A DNA stretch of 64,000 bases, taken from assembly GCF_003369915.1 (NCBI RefSeq), contig NC_046677.1, positions 5,580,001 through 5,644,000 of the forward strand. The letters run 5' to 3'. The stretch's first letter is position 1, and every line of letters begins with the position of its first letter. Positions 25,754 through 38,690 of this stretch are shown piece after piece. The translations under genes were made by a program, and so were the position numbers. A model generated the notes under the pieces. That model saw nothing but the letters and a program-made list of their open reading frames with translations, made no database searches and was not told the DNA's origin. This stretch comes from Drosophila miranda. Taxonomy: Eukaryota; Arthropoda; Insecta; Diptera; Drosophilidae.

Positions 25754-26374
25754 TCAATTGCGGGTCAATCGTTTCTTTTCCATTAGTATTTTCTGCAGCT
25801 CCGGAAAGTGAACATTATTCCGATTTAGATTGATGGTAAAATCCGATTTTTTGTGCGACAGCATATTTTTAAGGAACTGTCGTTTCTCAGCTCTCTTAAG
25901 GGATTCAGTTTGAGACCCACGGCCACCTTCAAGACGTCCTGGGTTTACAGATCGGGCATCGGGCGCCTTTCGTTGCCCTTCTTCTGGGCCTTCTCTCTTC
26001 TGCACACGATCCTTCTTGTTGGCTTGAAGCTTCATTTCATCTTCCTTTTCAAATCGTTTGTAAATATCATAGATGTACGAGTACACATCTATGACATCTT
26101 CATTAATTTCTGTCATGCATTTTCTATAAGACAGCATCGTGGCTTTCATACAAAGAATCTCTTGGGTGAGTAAATCTAAGCGGTCCTCTAGCCTGGAATC
26201 CATCAGATTTACTTGCACCTCTTTGTTTGAGGAATTGCTGTCCTGCATGGCATCCTGATACGTGGATTCGTCCAGGGAACTGGAACTGATGTCGCACAAC
26301 GATTCCATTTCACTGTGCCTTGTTTTCGGTGGTTCATTGAGTGTTTTCGCTAAAAGTTGACTAAATTTCGACAT
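25754..26374 (-). CDS. hypothetical coiled-coil protein, single exon
   Basis: A 206-codon intronless frame starting in good context (TAAAATGTC) and followed at once by AATAAA. The N-terminal third is acidic and serine-rich (CDISSSSLDESTYQDA). Residues about 50-115 (KEVQVNLMDSRLEDRLDLL onward) look like an amphipathic coiled coil. The C-terminal half is strongly basic, with KR- and KK-rich runs. No signal peptide or membrane segment is visible, and the family is not recognised. The gene lies 2.1 kb from the tail-anchored gene on the same strand, so both may be small genes nested in a large non-coding region or intron. An A/T run with ATATATA about 45-55 nt upstream could serve as a TATA box, but this is weak. 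Confidence 0.72.
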   Translation of the reverse strand: MSKFSQLLAKTLNEPPKTRHSEMESLCDISSSSLDESTYQDAMQDSNSSNKEVQVNLMDSRLEDRLDLLTQEILCMKATMLSYRKCMTEINEDVIDVYSYIYDIYKRFEKEDEMKLQANKKDRVQKREGPEEGQRKAPDARSVNPGRLEGGRGSQTESLKRAEKRQFLKNMLSHKKSDFTINLNRNNVHFPELQKILMEKKRLTRN

Positions 26375-29191
26375 TTTACAAGACCAGAAATAAAATTAGT
26401 TATTCTTAAAAAAAAAATGTATATATTTTTTTTGATTAATCTGGAATACGAAATGCCCTAACTACTTGGATGAGAATAAAGTTTTAAAGTAGTTTGGGGG
26501 GGATTTATAAGGTCAAAGCTGGGTTGAGGGTGATGAACTAAGAGGACTATTATTAAAACTATTATAAAAAATAAAAAATTATTATAAAAAATAAAAAATT
26601 TTTATAAAAAATTCTACATCTTTGAAGTTCTTTGGAAATAAATGCATTTTCGGAATGGAGAATTTCGAGTGCATAATGTATTTTGTTGTTTGATTCAGGG
26701 ACCGACTCAGAATACCAATGCATTGAAGGGGGCCATAGAATAGGTTTTTGCTCCCTCATGCCTCACTATTAGCCCTCTAGCTCTATTTATGCTTTAATCT
26801 TAATTAAAAATCACACATTTCGCGCCCATAATGGTGGAAAATAATCATATATGTTTAGACCAGCCCGATTAATTGAATTAGAATGCAGATAAGACCCCCT
26901 AAAAACAATATAAACACATCCAATCCCATGCATAACTAAAAAACACACCCCTGCAGTAGAATATTATATTTTCTTTCTTTTTTTTTTGGTCTTCTTTGGG
27001 TGAGAAAATGACAAAGCATAAGCCATTGGAGAGGCGTCAAATCACTTAAACGCAAAACGCAGATAAAGGCTAAAACCAAGGCAAAAAAAAGGGAGAGAAA
27101 AAATACAACTCAAACCCGAAAGCAATTCCCAACAATGACAGCCCATAAAATGATGAACTCTGTTTCTCACATTTATGCTGCTTTTTTTTTTTTGGATACT
27201 GGAGACGGCATTAACTTTGACATTCGCATGATTATGACTCTTGTCTGGCCATGACTTTTGCACTTTTGATGGAGACTTGATGAAATTAATATCAGACAGT
27301 GCCTGAAAGAAGTTGCCGGCTCATTGGCAGTGGCTTCTTATCAGTGCCTGCTCATTGATAAGCAAAATCTCAATGCCTGAGTGCATGACTTTTCCAACTT
27401 TAAGTATATCTATGGCAAATGGCCAGAGATGAGTCGTCTTTGTGGTTATTTATGGGTTTATTCGAGTGAGTGTCTCATGAGCATATTTTCTATAGAAGAA
27501 ATGCCCACTAGAGATGGGCAATCCATCGAAGATAGGGGCAAATTGAGGCTGGCCTGGCTTTACCTTTGAAAATCCTTACGGTTTGCCTCTCTTGAAAATC
27601 CCAATTGAAGCCTTGTATCCATTTCGATTTGGAATTATGTCTGTGTGTTTGTGTCGTGTCGTGTTGCATTCATCACACACTCAAAAATTCCCATCTGGCA
27701 AACCATCTATCTCTCTGTAAATACTCACTAGACAAATCCTATCTATATGCAATCAGCAAATATGTGCTCAAAAGAAACCAAACCCAAACCCAGAGCCCAG
27801 GCATCCCAGAGCCTTTCGTCCCTCCGTTCGATGCATAATGCAGGCACTTTTGCAGGCAAGTGGAAATTATGTCAAAACAAAACGCAAAACGTGTGCAACT
27901 CAAGTCACTCGTTAGTCTGAGAGGCATTTCAATTAAAGAACGGAGAGGAACGAGCACACACGCACAGACACAGACACAGACACAGACACAGAAATGGGAA
28001 GATTGTAAGCACAAAAGTTCAACTTATATGATATGCAATGCAGAACGGGGACGAGAGCGGGACGGGGCGTAGGGGTTGGAGCAGACCGCGTAGGTGGTGC
28101 ACTGATGTGGCCGAATGGACCGGGGTGGTAGCGGGATGCTGCCTCAAAGACATGAGCTGCCATTTATCAGCGCCAAGCAATCTACAAATTTCTACGCTAC
28201 ACGCTACAGAGTTCTCTACTGACATAAAGGGGGGGTGCCTGCGCTATGGGAGAGTTCTGGACATGGGATATACCTATATTTTGATGGGATTTTGCATTTA
28301 TATATTTAATAGCATTTTATTTTTTTTGTCAAAAAGCTTAAATACACGACAAGACCCCATATTTATCCCTACATTATTTTCCTCATATTTATAAATTTGT
28401 AGTTTTAATTTTTATTTTATTTGAATATACAAAAATGATTTATTGATTTTATTTGTGTTTTTTTTAATTTATTTATTTTAATTTACTTATTTATTTTAAT
28501 TTACTTATTTTTATTTATTTTAATTAATTTATTTTTATTTATTTATTTTTATTTATTTATTTAATATTTTTTATTTATTTATTTTATATTTTTTATTTAT
28601 AAATTTTCTTTTCTTTTTAATTTCAAAAAAGGATTAGTTTCTATATAATTGATCCTTTATTAACGATTTAATACTTACTTTAGGGAGCTTCATTTAATTT
28701 TAATACACAAACATATTTAATTTTTTTTCTTAAAAACCTTTTTTGTTTTTAAAAGCACTAATTTCGGAATAATTGATTCATTAATAATGATTACAAAATT
28801 AGTTTACTCTAGATAATTTGTATAATATTTTAAACGAATTCTAAATTTTTTTAATATCCTTCCCTCAAATATATTCCTTCCCATTCAATAGAGCATCTCC
28901 TGTTCGTCCAGCGTCATCGTCTCCCCGTCATTTCATGTTATTTATACGCGATTTCAAAAAAAGAATATCCCCTATCCTCAGTGCAGAGAGAAAGAGAAGG
29001 GAATCCATGGGCGGTTCTGCTTTTGTTTGCAATTGCAGTGGAATCGCTTTTGCTTTGCTTGGCTTTGCTTCTCCCTTTCCTATCCTATCCCTTTCCTTTC
29101 TTCCACTGTACATATGTCTGGGGCAGCAGCATTTGTAAGGATTTGCCATGTCTCTTCCATCTTCTTTTCGTACTCAAACGTAGTGGATTGC

Positions 29192-29216
29192 TGTGTGTGT
29201 GTGTGTGTGTGTGTGT
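29192..29216. repeat. (TG)n microsatellite
   Basis: Uninterrupted TG run of about 25 bases. Confidence 0.95.
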
Positions 29217-29549
29217 TTTGCAAGTTGACTTCATTCATTCATTCCGAAAAAAAAAAACAGATATAAAATAAGAAAAAAGTTAATTCATAAATCGCACAAA
29301 GCGCGCTGATACGAAAGACGCCGCACACACACACACACATACACCCTAAGAACCTCGTATGATGCAAAAATGCATTTAGTCAGATGTGCAGATTGCAGAT
29401 AAAAAGCATGTGCCTGCAGCAGAAGGAGAGAAAGGATCTCCGTCTCCGTCTCTGTCTGTATCTTTATCCCCTGTTCAAATAAAAGATTTCCATCAGGTGG
29501 CTCTTATGGCGCATAAAAGTACTTAAATTTGTTTGACTTTTGGCTAGAT

Positions 29550-29723
29550 ATGGGTAGCCCCGGCGGCATGTTCGACTCGTGGTTGCAGGGTTGCATTGTG
29601 GCCCATTGTTTCGCTTCATTATGCGAAATTGCTAAGGCAACTCACGATCCCGCACGCGCGGACTTGTTTAACTTTTCACCCATCGTCGAGCACGCGGATG
29701 GGGACGGGCGGTTCGGGCGGTGA
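29550..29723 (+). CDS. possible small ORF, 57 codons
   Basis: A frame beginning ATGGGTAGC with a GC-rich third codon position over its first half, in a region that is otherwise plainly non-coding. It contains no recognisable domain. An open frame on the opposite strand overlaps it, so the coding case rests only on composition. Confidence 0.18.
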   Translation: MGSPGGMFDSWLQGCIVAHCFASLCEIAKATHDPARADLFNFSPIVEHADGDGRFGR

Positions 29724-30877
29724 CGACAAACAGAAACAACGACGTTTTGTTTGCGAATACGTTTAGCAGAAGATTGTGACGCTATACATAGAGTATATAC
29801 ATATATATATATGTTATCTATGTATATATATAGGTTATTCATGTGCCAGAGGCGAGAGGGTTGCATTACCGCTTGGTATTTCAGAGATACTTATTTAATG
29901 AGGAAATATTTTTGGTATTAGATGGCCCGGCAAACCATTTGCCGCAGTGAAATATGAAATATTTCTGCTTTTTGAACCTGCTCACACGCACATTTTCGTT
30001 ATCTTGTGGGATTCGTTCATTACTGATGCAAAAAACCAGAGATTGCAGCTTACTTTCACTCGTTTCCTGCTTCTGGTTGTTGTAACACTTGAAAACTTTT
30101 GAATGGACCCCCTCTGACCTCACCTGGTGGCAGTCAGGCATGAAATTGAACGGTTACTTAGCGGCATTTTCAATAAGCGGGGGAGCATGGGACATGGCTA
30201 AACATCCATGAAATGGCTGGCAAAACTCTTTTTCGACTTCATTGAATGCACTCGGGCGATAGCTGGTGCCTGGTGCCTGGTGGCACATGTGACTCTTTAT
30301 AAAGTCGTATAAACTGCTTATATCTCAACACTTCAGAACCATCTCAAGTGTTACAATGACTGGGATGAGAAGAGTTGAGCTCTAGGATGGTTTCCAGTGA
30401 CGCATCGACAACAACAACGACAACGACAACGACAACGACACTTGAGGCACAGACAACACAAAAAGAGGCAAACGCTTCCTTTTGTTGGAGGCGCAAGAAC
30501 TTAAGGCTTAAGCCTTTTTTGGAGAGAGTGCCACAGTGCCTCAGGAAGCTGTACGTGATTTTATCAAAGGAAAAGCCAAATGGAGAACGGAGCCAAGCCA
30601 TCCCCCCGCCCCGACTTTCACCAGTTATACGCCCCCTGGGCTGCGTCAAAATATGCCGCAATCAGGCTGCAAAACATTTTCATTTATATTTAAATACAAA
30701 AACGCCGAAAGAAAACGAAATCGTGGAATGGGAATGGGGTTGTACTGGGGAAAGGGCCCAGCAGAAACAGAATCAGAACCAGAACAGAACGCGTTTTCGA
30801 TTCTGTTTAGCCGCTTTTCGGGCAGCTTATCGACGCCCACGACGCATATGGGCAGGGCAGGGCAGGGCAGGGCTCTA

Positions 30878-30882
<5 letters not shown>

Positions 30883-30940
<58 letters not shown>
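30883..30940. repeat. (CT)29 microsatellite
   Basis: 58-base uninterrupted CT run preceded by GGCAG repeats. Confidence 0.97.
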
Positions 30941-30946
<6 letters not shown>

Positions 30947-32236
30947 TCCATATTTATTGGGCACCATGATTTATTATAATTTTATGCATGAATCGCATTT
31001 TCCTCCTGTCTCTGTCCCCCCGCACTTCCCCCCACGGGCTGTGTTTGTGGGAGGGGTGGAGTAGTGGGCGTGACTATACTGTAGGTAAAATATGTCCGGA
31101 CGATTACGTCTACCAATGTCTCCTATGTGTTGCGTCTCACTTGACCTATTCTCTCACTGACATGCATATCAATATACGGGAATAAATACTCCCACATATG
31201 TATTGTGCACATGTACATGTGTATGTATGTGCGAGCAAAACGCTTTTCTAGACCAAAAATTCAATCAATGGGAAATGATTGGTATGGGAAGATCTAGAGA
31301 TGAGAATGGAAGATGGAACTTGTTCTTATCTGACTTGAGCTGCAGTTTATCGCCAGACTCGATAGTAACATTAATATTTCTTAAATTAAATAACTATAAA
31401 AATGAATTATTATATGTAAATTTTATATGAATTATTCATATATTTTTTATTAATTTTTTTAAGCGCCGTTTTTTTCTTTTTACAAAATGTAATTTGCATG
31501 TGAATATAAGATATTATCACATATACAATTATGTTTTTTGCTATTACTGTTAGAGCAACTTATACAACAGTCACAGGAAAAATTACGATGATTTAAAAAA
31601 AAAATAAAAAAAATGCATGTCATCAATTTTGAACTATTTTAAGAGGGATATTTTTTGGTTCAATTATCTGTCCAGGTTCAATTGACACAACAAAAATTTT
31701 AAATCATTTTTTGTTTTAAAAAGTAAAAAATATTTGTTTAATTTTTAAATGTTTATAACAAAATTAAAAATAAGTGTTTTATTAATAAAACACAGAGCTT
31801 ACTTTTTTTTATTTCACAATAATCAAACAATAATAATTTTAACAATAAAAATCCGAACTTAATTTTTATTTAATTTTGAATAATACAAATAAGAATCTAC
31901 TTTTATTTTGAATTTTTCAAATAATCATAAACCAGTTTTATTTTTAACCTTGAACAACTTCTGTTCAACTTTTTTAAATTAAAAATAAAATTATTATAAA
32001 ATTTTTTATTTCATGAATTGTATCATTAAAATTGTTAATAAAATTTTTTATAGTTTGTATAAGTTTTATAAAGTTATAATACTTATGATCTCTGGAGTTA
32101 TTAAAGTGAATGAAGGATAAGAATGTTGTTGATTTTTTACACACATTTCTGATGAGGAAGACAAGAGAAGAAGGGATCTACTTGAGAGAAAAGACAACCC
32201 TTTCATTTTTAATTTTTCCTAAAAATTATAAAAATA

Positions 32237-32334
32237 AAAAACGAGGAGAGCATTGTGAGTCGCAGCTACGGCCGCGACTCCACATTTCTGACCGATATAC
32301 TTGTATATACTCTTTTTGAGTATCGGGTATAAAA
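32237..32334 (-). mobile_element. mini-me/DINE-1-like element, internally deleted copy 3
   Basis: Only the two ends of the family remain, in the same orientation as copies 1 and 2. The left edge has AACGAGGAGAGCATTGTGAG followed by a hairpin (arms 32257-32263 and 32274-32280). Next come ACCGATATACT and AGTATCGGGTATAAAA, the subterminal inverted pair, only a few bases apart. The core, GACR array and central repeats are missing. The hairpin stem differs from copies 1 and 2 at one base pair on both arms, so pairing is retained. Confidence 0.7.
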
Positions 32335-35300
32335 ATCATAGATAAATCAAGAAAATTATTTAAAATTTTCTAGAAAGTATTCCAGATCTCGTACAACTCG
32401 TGCTTAAAAAAATGACTCAAATTCGCAGGTTTTATTTTTGCCATGAGGCACACTTTCAGTGACTGCCTCACTGGCTGCCTCTTTCGTTTCACCTCTGACT
32501 GGTGCTGAGGGGGATGGGATTCGGCCTCCGCCCACAAATGATGAAACTGATTAGACATCATCTTGCTGGCATTTTCCCCAGTGACAGACAGGCCAGAAGT
32601 TGGTCAAGTGGTTTTCTGGTCGAAAAGAGAAAATTGCTGCAGCATTATGCGGGAGACAACCCCCACCCTTTCAATCAACCCCACACGCACGCAGGCACTC
32701 ACACACACACACACACACCTGGGAGACAGAGAGACATATGCAGTGCATGAATATTTCACACTCACAAAGTGAAAGGAGAAAGCGAAAGCAAAAAGGCCTG
32801 CGGATTATCACACTCAATAGTGCCATTCTTCTCCTCCTTTAATGCCGATTCTCTGTATCTCGTGTATCCCGTGTATCTGTGTCTTTCGGTGGATGTATCT
32901 CTGTCGCATCTGTATCTCTCCCTCTCTCTCCCTCTGTCTCTCGCTTTAATGTGGTTATTGTTGTTTCCAAGGCGTCTGCTCATTAATTCATATGATGGCA
33001 CTTTTGCCTCATTGGCAATTCAATTGCCAACGCACAACAGAGACAGCGAGATAGTGCGTGGGAGACAGAGACAGAAAGGTTAAGTGCCAACTTGCACACG
33101 TATTTCCCCCCACCACCACCATCGATGTATGTATGTGTGCCCACTCCACACCATGCCAAAATGAGCATTTTGTTTATGCATGCATAATTGTTCATATCTG
33201 ACCAGCACCAATACATATCACCCGTTCCGATACGGAATTATGCAATTTGGGTGCCCAAAAAAGTATGCTACGAAATTTGGGATTCGCATTTTATTTGCCG
33301 CCATTACGAAAGGATTATTTATGAGAACTGATGTTAATGTTGAATGGAAATGTTTTACGTTTTATCGGAATATTTAGATATTACAAAAATTCATATATTG
33401 CCATATAACGTTCGACTGTACTCAGAGAAAGGCTCTTGAAGGTCGCACTGGATATAGATCTGGATATAGGGCATCACTTTTAAGCCTCTTTCGGTTTTGA
33501 ACTCTTCTACAGAACATGATATTTCTTTGGAGAGTCATATGTATCTTATATTGGTAAAAAATGGTTACATTTTCAGGTGATAAACTGTATTCTATAATAT
33601 TGTATAATTTAAAAGGGTGCAAGTTCCCTAGTCCCGAATTTTTTGTATTTAATAGAGAAATTTGTATAATTATTACTTACAAAAAATTGTAAATAATATC
33701 TATGAATTTCCTATTCTTCAATTGAGGTTCCTTGAGAATATAAAGTTCTAGAGGAAACCCTCCTTGAAACAAAAAATAATATTCCAACACCATAAACAAA
33801 CTTATCGGAACATTTCCGCCCCCGTCCAAAAACACTTCATCAATTTCCATTACATTTGGATCCTCTCTCTCTCTCTCTCTCTCGCCTTCTCTATCGAGAG
33901 ATATACGACCCGCATAGGGGAATTATTCAGTGAGCACTCATTCAGAACCTCCAACGATTTGCACATGGCAAATAAATAACCAAAAATAAATATAAATTAT
34001 ACAACATTAGGCGCAACAAACCACCAAGCAAATAGGAGTACAAAAAAAAAAAAAAAAAACCAACCTACAGTTGACTAATTAACGGGCATTAGTCAACACT
34101 GGCGGCACGGCATGGAACGGCTCGGCTGGCCAGTTCATTGCCAAATCGAATGTAAAGCCCAGCGATAAGCAACTCGGAAAACTGTAATTCAATGTTCCTA
34201 AGGGGCGCCCGAGAAGTGCGGGGGGAGTGCGATTATGAATGATAAGCAAGGAAAATTCACACAATTACAACAATTGCTCATACGACCCATAGCCAGAGCC
34301 ACGCCTACCGCCCTACCGCCCTCCCCCCACCCAAAAGGCCCCATAGCCGCACAAACTAACGGTTGTAATTTAGGAAATTCAATTATGTGTCCCCCGAAAA
34401 CCCGACCGAAAAGCGAACAAGAAAGGACGACTGGTATTTGGAAAGTCGAAGGTTTTGATACACTTATGATCCGAAATCAATGTGAATATTTTTTTTGAGA
34501 TTTTTGAGACGGTAAGAAATGGATACAACTACATTGATTGTTGGATATATTAGGAATATCTTGAGAAATAAAACACTTCGGGATATACAAAGTTTCATTG
34601 TAAAAATTCAAACTTTGGGACTATTAATATTAATAACAAAAAATATCTCTTTGTAATATAAATAATAAATTGAATAAAAAATATGTAATAAATAAATATT
34701 TGATTTATATTTAATAAAAAAATATTTAATTTATATTTAATAATAATTTAATCATTTATATTTAATAAATAAATAGTTAATTTATATTTAATGAATAAAT
34801 ATTTAAATTATATTTATTAAATAAATTTTGTATTTATATATAATACATTTTTAATTTATATTTAATAAATTTTTAGTTTATATTTATAAAATAAATTCTT
34901 AATTTATATTTATTAAATAATTATTTAATTTATATTTAATAAATAAATATGTAATTTATAATTTATAAATATTTATAATGAAATCAGCCGTGCTCATATT
35001 TTTGCGATTACAATTGAAATTTTTGTGCTCCGGTTTTTAATACAGAAGAAATTTGTAACCCAATTATTTCGATATAATTTTTTTAATATATTTTTCTGTC
35101 AAAGGAAAATAACAATATTCTGTGTTTTTTTTCCATTATTTTGGTTATTATTTGATTTTGGTTTTTATTTGATTAGCAAATATGTTTATATTTTTTTCCC
35201 CGCTCATAAAATTTTTTAAGTTAGTTTTTTAAATTGTAAGAATCTAACGAAATCCAAAAAAAATTAGACCACGATTTGCGATAACCGAAGCATGGCTGTA

Positions 35301-35602
35301 TGTACTTTTAATTAGATAAGAATACCTCCTTTTATTTTGTGTCAAAGTCTCCCTTCAAACCCCTAAGGCTCTGTTTTTGTAAAGGGTATAAGAACTCTGT
35401 CAATTCCTCCGTCAGCATTGAAGCGTAGTTGAAACGGATGAGCAGTGGGTTACAATGTGCTGTGGCTGAGTGGATTGTGGACTGTGGATGGATGGGTCAA
35501 TTGTGCGGCGGATTCTAGCCACCTTTCCCCCGCCCCCCTACCGCTCCCGCTCCGAACCGTACCGCCCCGGCACATTGCATGTAATCAAACAGTTTGCGTA
35601 GC
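32335..35602. other. non-coding DNA
   Basis: No supported gene. Contents include (AC)n near 32700-32718, a CT run at 33862-33883, a long A run at 34041-34057 and the AT-rich tandem region described separately. The frame at 34235-34498 starts with ATG but has no domain and an untypical composition. Confidence 0.45.
34645..34985. repeat. AT-rich tandem array, ~30-36-bp unit
   Basis: Repeated TTTATATTTAATAAATAAATATTTAA-like units with length variation, together about 340 bp. Confidence 0.75.
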
Positions 35603-35646
35603 AATTTTCGATTATCGTTTGACTGATTTCGTGTTAAATCAATTAA
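35603..35646. promoter_or_regulatory. paired conserved-looking element, copy A
   Basis: AATTTTCG, then TATCG, then TGATTTCGTGTTAAATCAAT and TAA. The same block order recurs 969 bp downstream at 36572-36617, the 23-bp core differing by one base. An AT-rich homeodomain-type site (AATTAA) is included. A duplicated cis-regulatory element is an inference. Confidence 0.35.
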
Positions 35647-36571
35647 GACATTGCCATCAACGTTTCATCGAACGTTGCAGTGTTCTTGGGGCTAGACCGG
35701 ACTAGGCCTGGTCCCTGCTCCTTGGTCAGTATTCCGTGCCATGCGCCTATTTATCTAATGTGCGGGCCCAGACTGCCACCCACCCTCACCCACCCCCAAC
35801 AAGGACACACGACTCAATTGTCTTGCTGGAGGCCAGTCCCTGGGCCTTATTGATTTGTGCCGCAAAACTTCTTGTTACAGATATTTCTTTTCTTTTTAGC
35901 TTTTGCTTTTTTTTTTTGGGTCTAAAAAATTTGCAATTTTAAATTTATGAAAAATGTTTTTCTTTTCTTAAAACCTGCCGCCGCACTCTCCCCCTCTGTC
36001 CCCTGTCACCCGTCCCCCTGGCGGCTCCTGCCAACTGCACAAGTTTTTCCTGTGACCAAAAAAGTAAAGTTTGTCAAGAAAAACTTTGCTTTTGCTTCAT
36101 TTTGTAGCCGCATAAACACTTTGAAATAGACCAAAAACTGGAGTTCCAAGTGTTGGGGCAGGGGTAAAGGGGTGGCCTGCTGCCTGCTGCTGGCAAAAGT
36201 TTCCATCCCGTAAATGGCCGTTAACAAGCGAAAAAGATTGCTGACTGAAAATTTAAATTGAAAATTTTTCAACGTTAAAAGAAAACTTGGTTTTCCTTTT
36301 AGTGCGTTTTCAAGTACTAATCGATTCAGGACTTCCAACCAAAGACCTTATTTCTTAATTAATATTTAGAATTTTCATTTCATTCTCCCCCCTAATTGAT
36401 TAAAATAATTATTGTGCACTCAATTAACTAAAATTTTTGGCAATAAAATTGATTTAGATGTAAGCAGGACATTCCCTTCGTTAGGATTTATGCCACCTAT
36501 TGTTGCCACTCGCCCGTGCGGTGTGTGGTGGCATGTCAATAAGCCATTCGATGTGGGCCTGGGCTTCGCTT

Positions 36572-36617
36572 AATTTTCGGAAATATCGCCTGAATGATTT
36601 CGTGTTAAATTAATTAA
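36572..36617. promoter_or_regulatory. paired conserved-looking element, copy B
   Basis: Second copy of the element at 35603-35646: AATTTTCG, TATCG and TGATTTCGTGTTAAATTAAT in the same order, with the flanks dissimilar. Confidence 0.35.
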
Positions 36618-36803
36618 AATCAAATGCGTGTCCGGCAATCATTTGACCACCGCGATAAGGAGGGTTTCTCTCCCCCGAAAATCAAATCTGGCCATAAATC
36701 GGCAAGACCTTGTAATTGAAAGCGAAAATGTTATAGGGCTATTTGTAGATCTTTTTTTGTACTCCTACGTCAGTACTTTGAAGTCCAGAGAAATCAGGCC
36801 ATG

Positions 36804-36905
36804 GAACAGGGCAACAGCACTGTTAGCAGGGCGGGTTAACAGACTCCGCTAACAGTTGCATTACAGCGCTCTGTAAGACCCTCTCTGGCGCTTGCTGTTA
36901 AGATC
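36804..36905. repeat. dispersed repeat of unknown family, copy A
   Basis: Shares an ordered set of blocks with 56474-56600: CAGGGCAACA, GGTTAACAG, GTTAGC-type repeats, TTACAGCGCT followed by TG, then CTCTCT. The two copies are diverged, and the blocks are partly palindromic (GTTAACAG/CTGTTAAC). Confidence 0.4.
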
Positions 36906-38494
36906 CACACGGTTCTCGGGCGGCCTTAGCTTTCAAGCTAGAACATGATGAAATTATACAAAAATGATCCAGCATTATTAAGAGCGCTTTGACGCCATTT
37001 TTTATGAGAGAGCGAAGAACGAAAATTCCTGTTTTACTGAACAAAATAAGACCCGAAAAGAGAGCCCGTTGCGGTTGCGGACGACCTTGTATAATTTCGT
37101 CATGAGCTAGAACATATGTACATACATGATTTATTACGTTCCAATCAGCCAGCATACAAAAATTTTTCAAATTCAATACGACATCCATATTTACCACTTT
37201 TTTTTTACCACTATCTCCACGATCCGCCCTCCTACAAATAAATTTATTTACATAAATAAATATTTAATATTCAATATTCATCTGTTTGAATTATGCATTC
37301 ATATTTTTATTGTTTATATATACAAAATTAATAATTAAACTCTGGAAAACTATATAAATCATACAAAATAAAATTAAAATAATTTTTTTCTGACTCTATC
37401 TTTTTTTTGTATAAATTTCAAGAAATATTCAATAAAAAATATCTAAATAAGTGCTCAATTCTACATTGAAGAAATTTTATCAGTCAATTAAATAATTTAT
37501 AAATGTATCAAAATGTTGAAAAAATACACACGCGCCACAATTTGAAACAATTAAATAAAACACACATATTTCTAAGCGTAAAAGGAAAATAGAAGAAAAA
37601 ATCCTTTTATGGCATGCCAAAAATCTCTAAAACGAAAAAAACTCAAATGACAAATAAAAATTGTTTTTAATTAATTGCGGTTTCAGTTTCCTCTCTTTCG
37701 ATATTGTCTGTTTTTTGTTTTTAAATACCAAAAATACATATTCATATTTGATATATTGAAATATTTATATTTTGGTTAATAGAAAAACTATTTCCAGGAC
37801 ATGTGTGTGTGTGTATTGCGGTCGTCTCTCACCTTCCCCCTTGCTTGCCAATAAACGGGAATCTACTATAACTTTTCTCTGCTGATTGTGTGCTTATTTA
37901 AGGCAGCAGCTGTTCAAATTTCTATATTCCGCTGGAATGCATTCCCTCCCCCACCCCCCCCCAACACGCAGTCACCGCCACACTATATACGCCAACATGA
38001 ATTTTTATAGTTTTTCCCAGCCATTGGCGAGTAATTAAATTTAACGCTTAAAACAACAGCAGACGAGAGGGAAAGCGAAGCTTATCATTGTGTGGGTATA
38101 ATCGACATGTGGATACCCTGGATACTTCTGAGCTCTCTGCCCCTCTGACAAGAACATCATTGGACCCATACGATTGCCTTCAATAGGCATTAATACTGTA
38201 AACACTCTACCGACCACTCATCGACTTCCAGGGTAGAATTCGTGGATAAATTTATTCCAGATATCCATATACAGAGGCGCTGAAAATAGTAATCTAGGGG
38301 TAATTCTTAAAATCAAAGAAAGGGCACTGAAGTTTTAATTTTTGTACAAACCTTAATTTACAAATATTTATGCACAAAATAATTTTGCTCTGAGAGTGGA
38401 AATTGTTAAAAAGAAAGTAATTTTCAATTAAATTTTGGCTAATAAACAAATTTCAAATTTAATTAAAAAATATTCTCATATTTAATTTAAATTT

Positions 38495-38690
38495 ATTTCA
38501 TATTTAAATTAAATGTATTTCGTATTTAAATTAAATGTATTTCGTATTTAAATTAAATTAATTTCATATTTAAATTAAATATATTTCATATTAAAACTAA
38601 ATGTAATTCATATTCAAATTAAATATATTTTGCAGTTAAATTAAATGTATTTCATATTTAAATTAAATTTATGTCATATTTAAATTATTA
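38495..38690. repeat. 22-bp AT-rich tandem array, 9 copies
   Basis: Exact 22-bp periodicity of ATTTCATATTTAAATTAAAT plus a variable AT/GT pair, starting at 38495, 38517, 38539, 38561 and so on. Inverted and scattered versions continue to about 38900. Confidence 0.9.

Larger units (their letters stand above)
26375..32236. other. non-coding DNA with simple repeats
   Basis: No confident gene. AT-rich TTTATTTA-type repeats occupy 28440-28610, a (GT)n run lies at 29192-29216, CGACAA repeats at 30409-30440, (GGCAG)n at 30851-30872 and a 58-base CT run at 30883-30940. The 229-codon frame at 30375-31064 is dominated by these repeats. A very AT-rich block spans 31380-32100. Confidence 0.5.

Noticed and set aside
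30375..31064. 229-codon open frame on the plus strand
   Set aside because: Mostly translated CGACAA, GGCAG and CT repeats with no recognisable domain.
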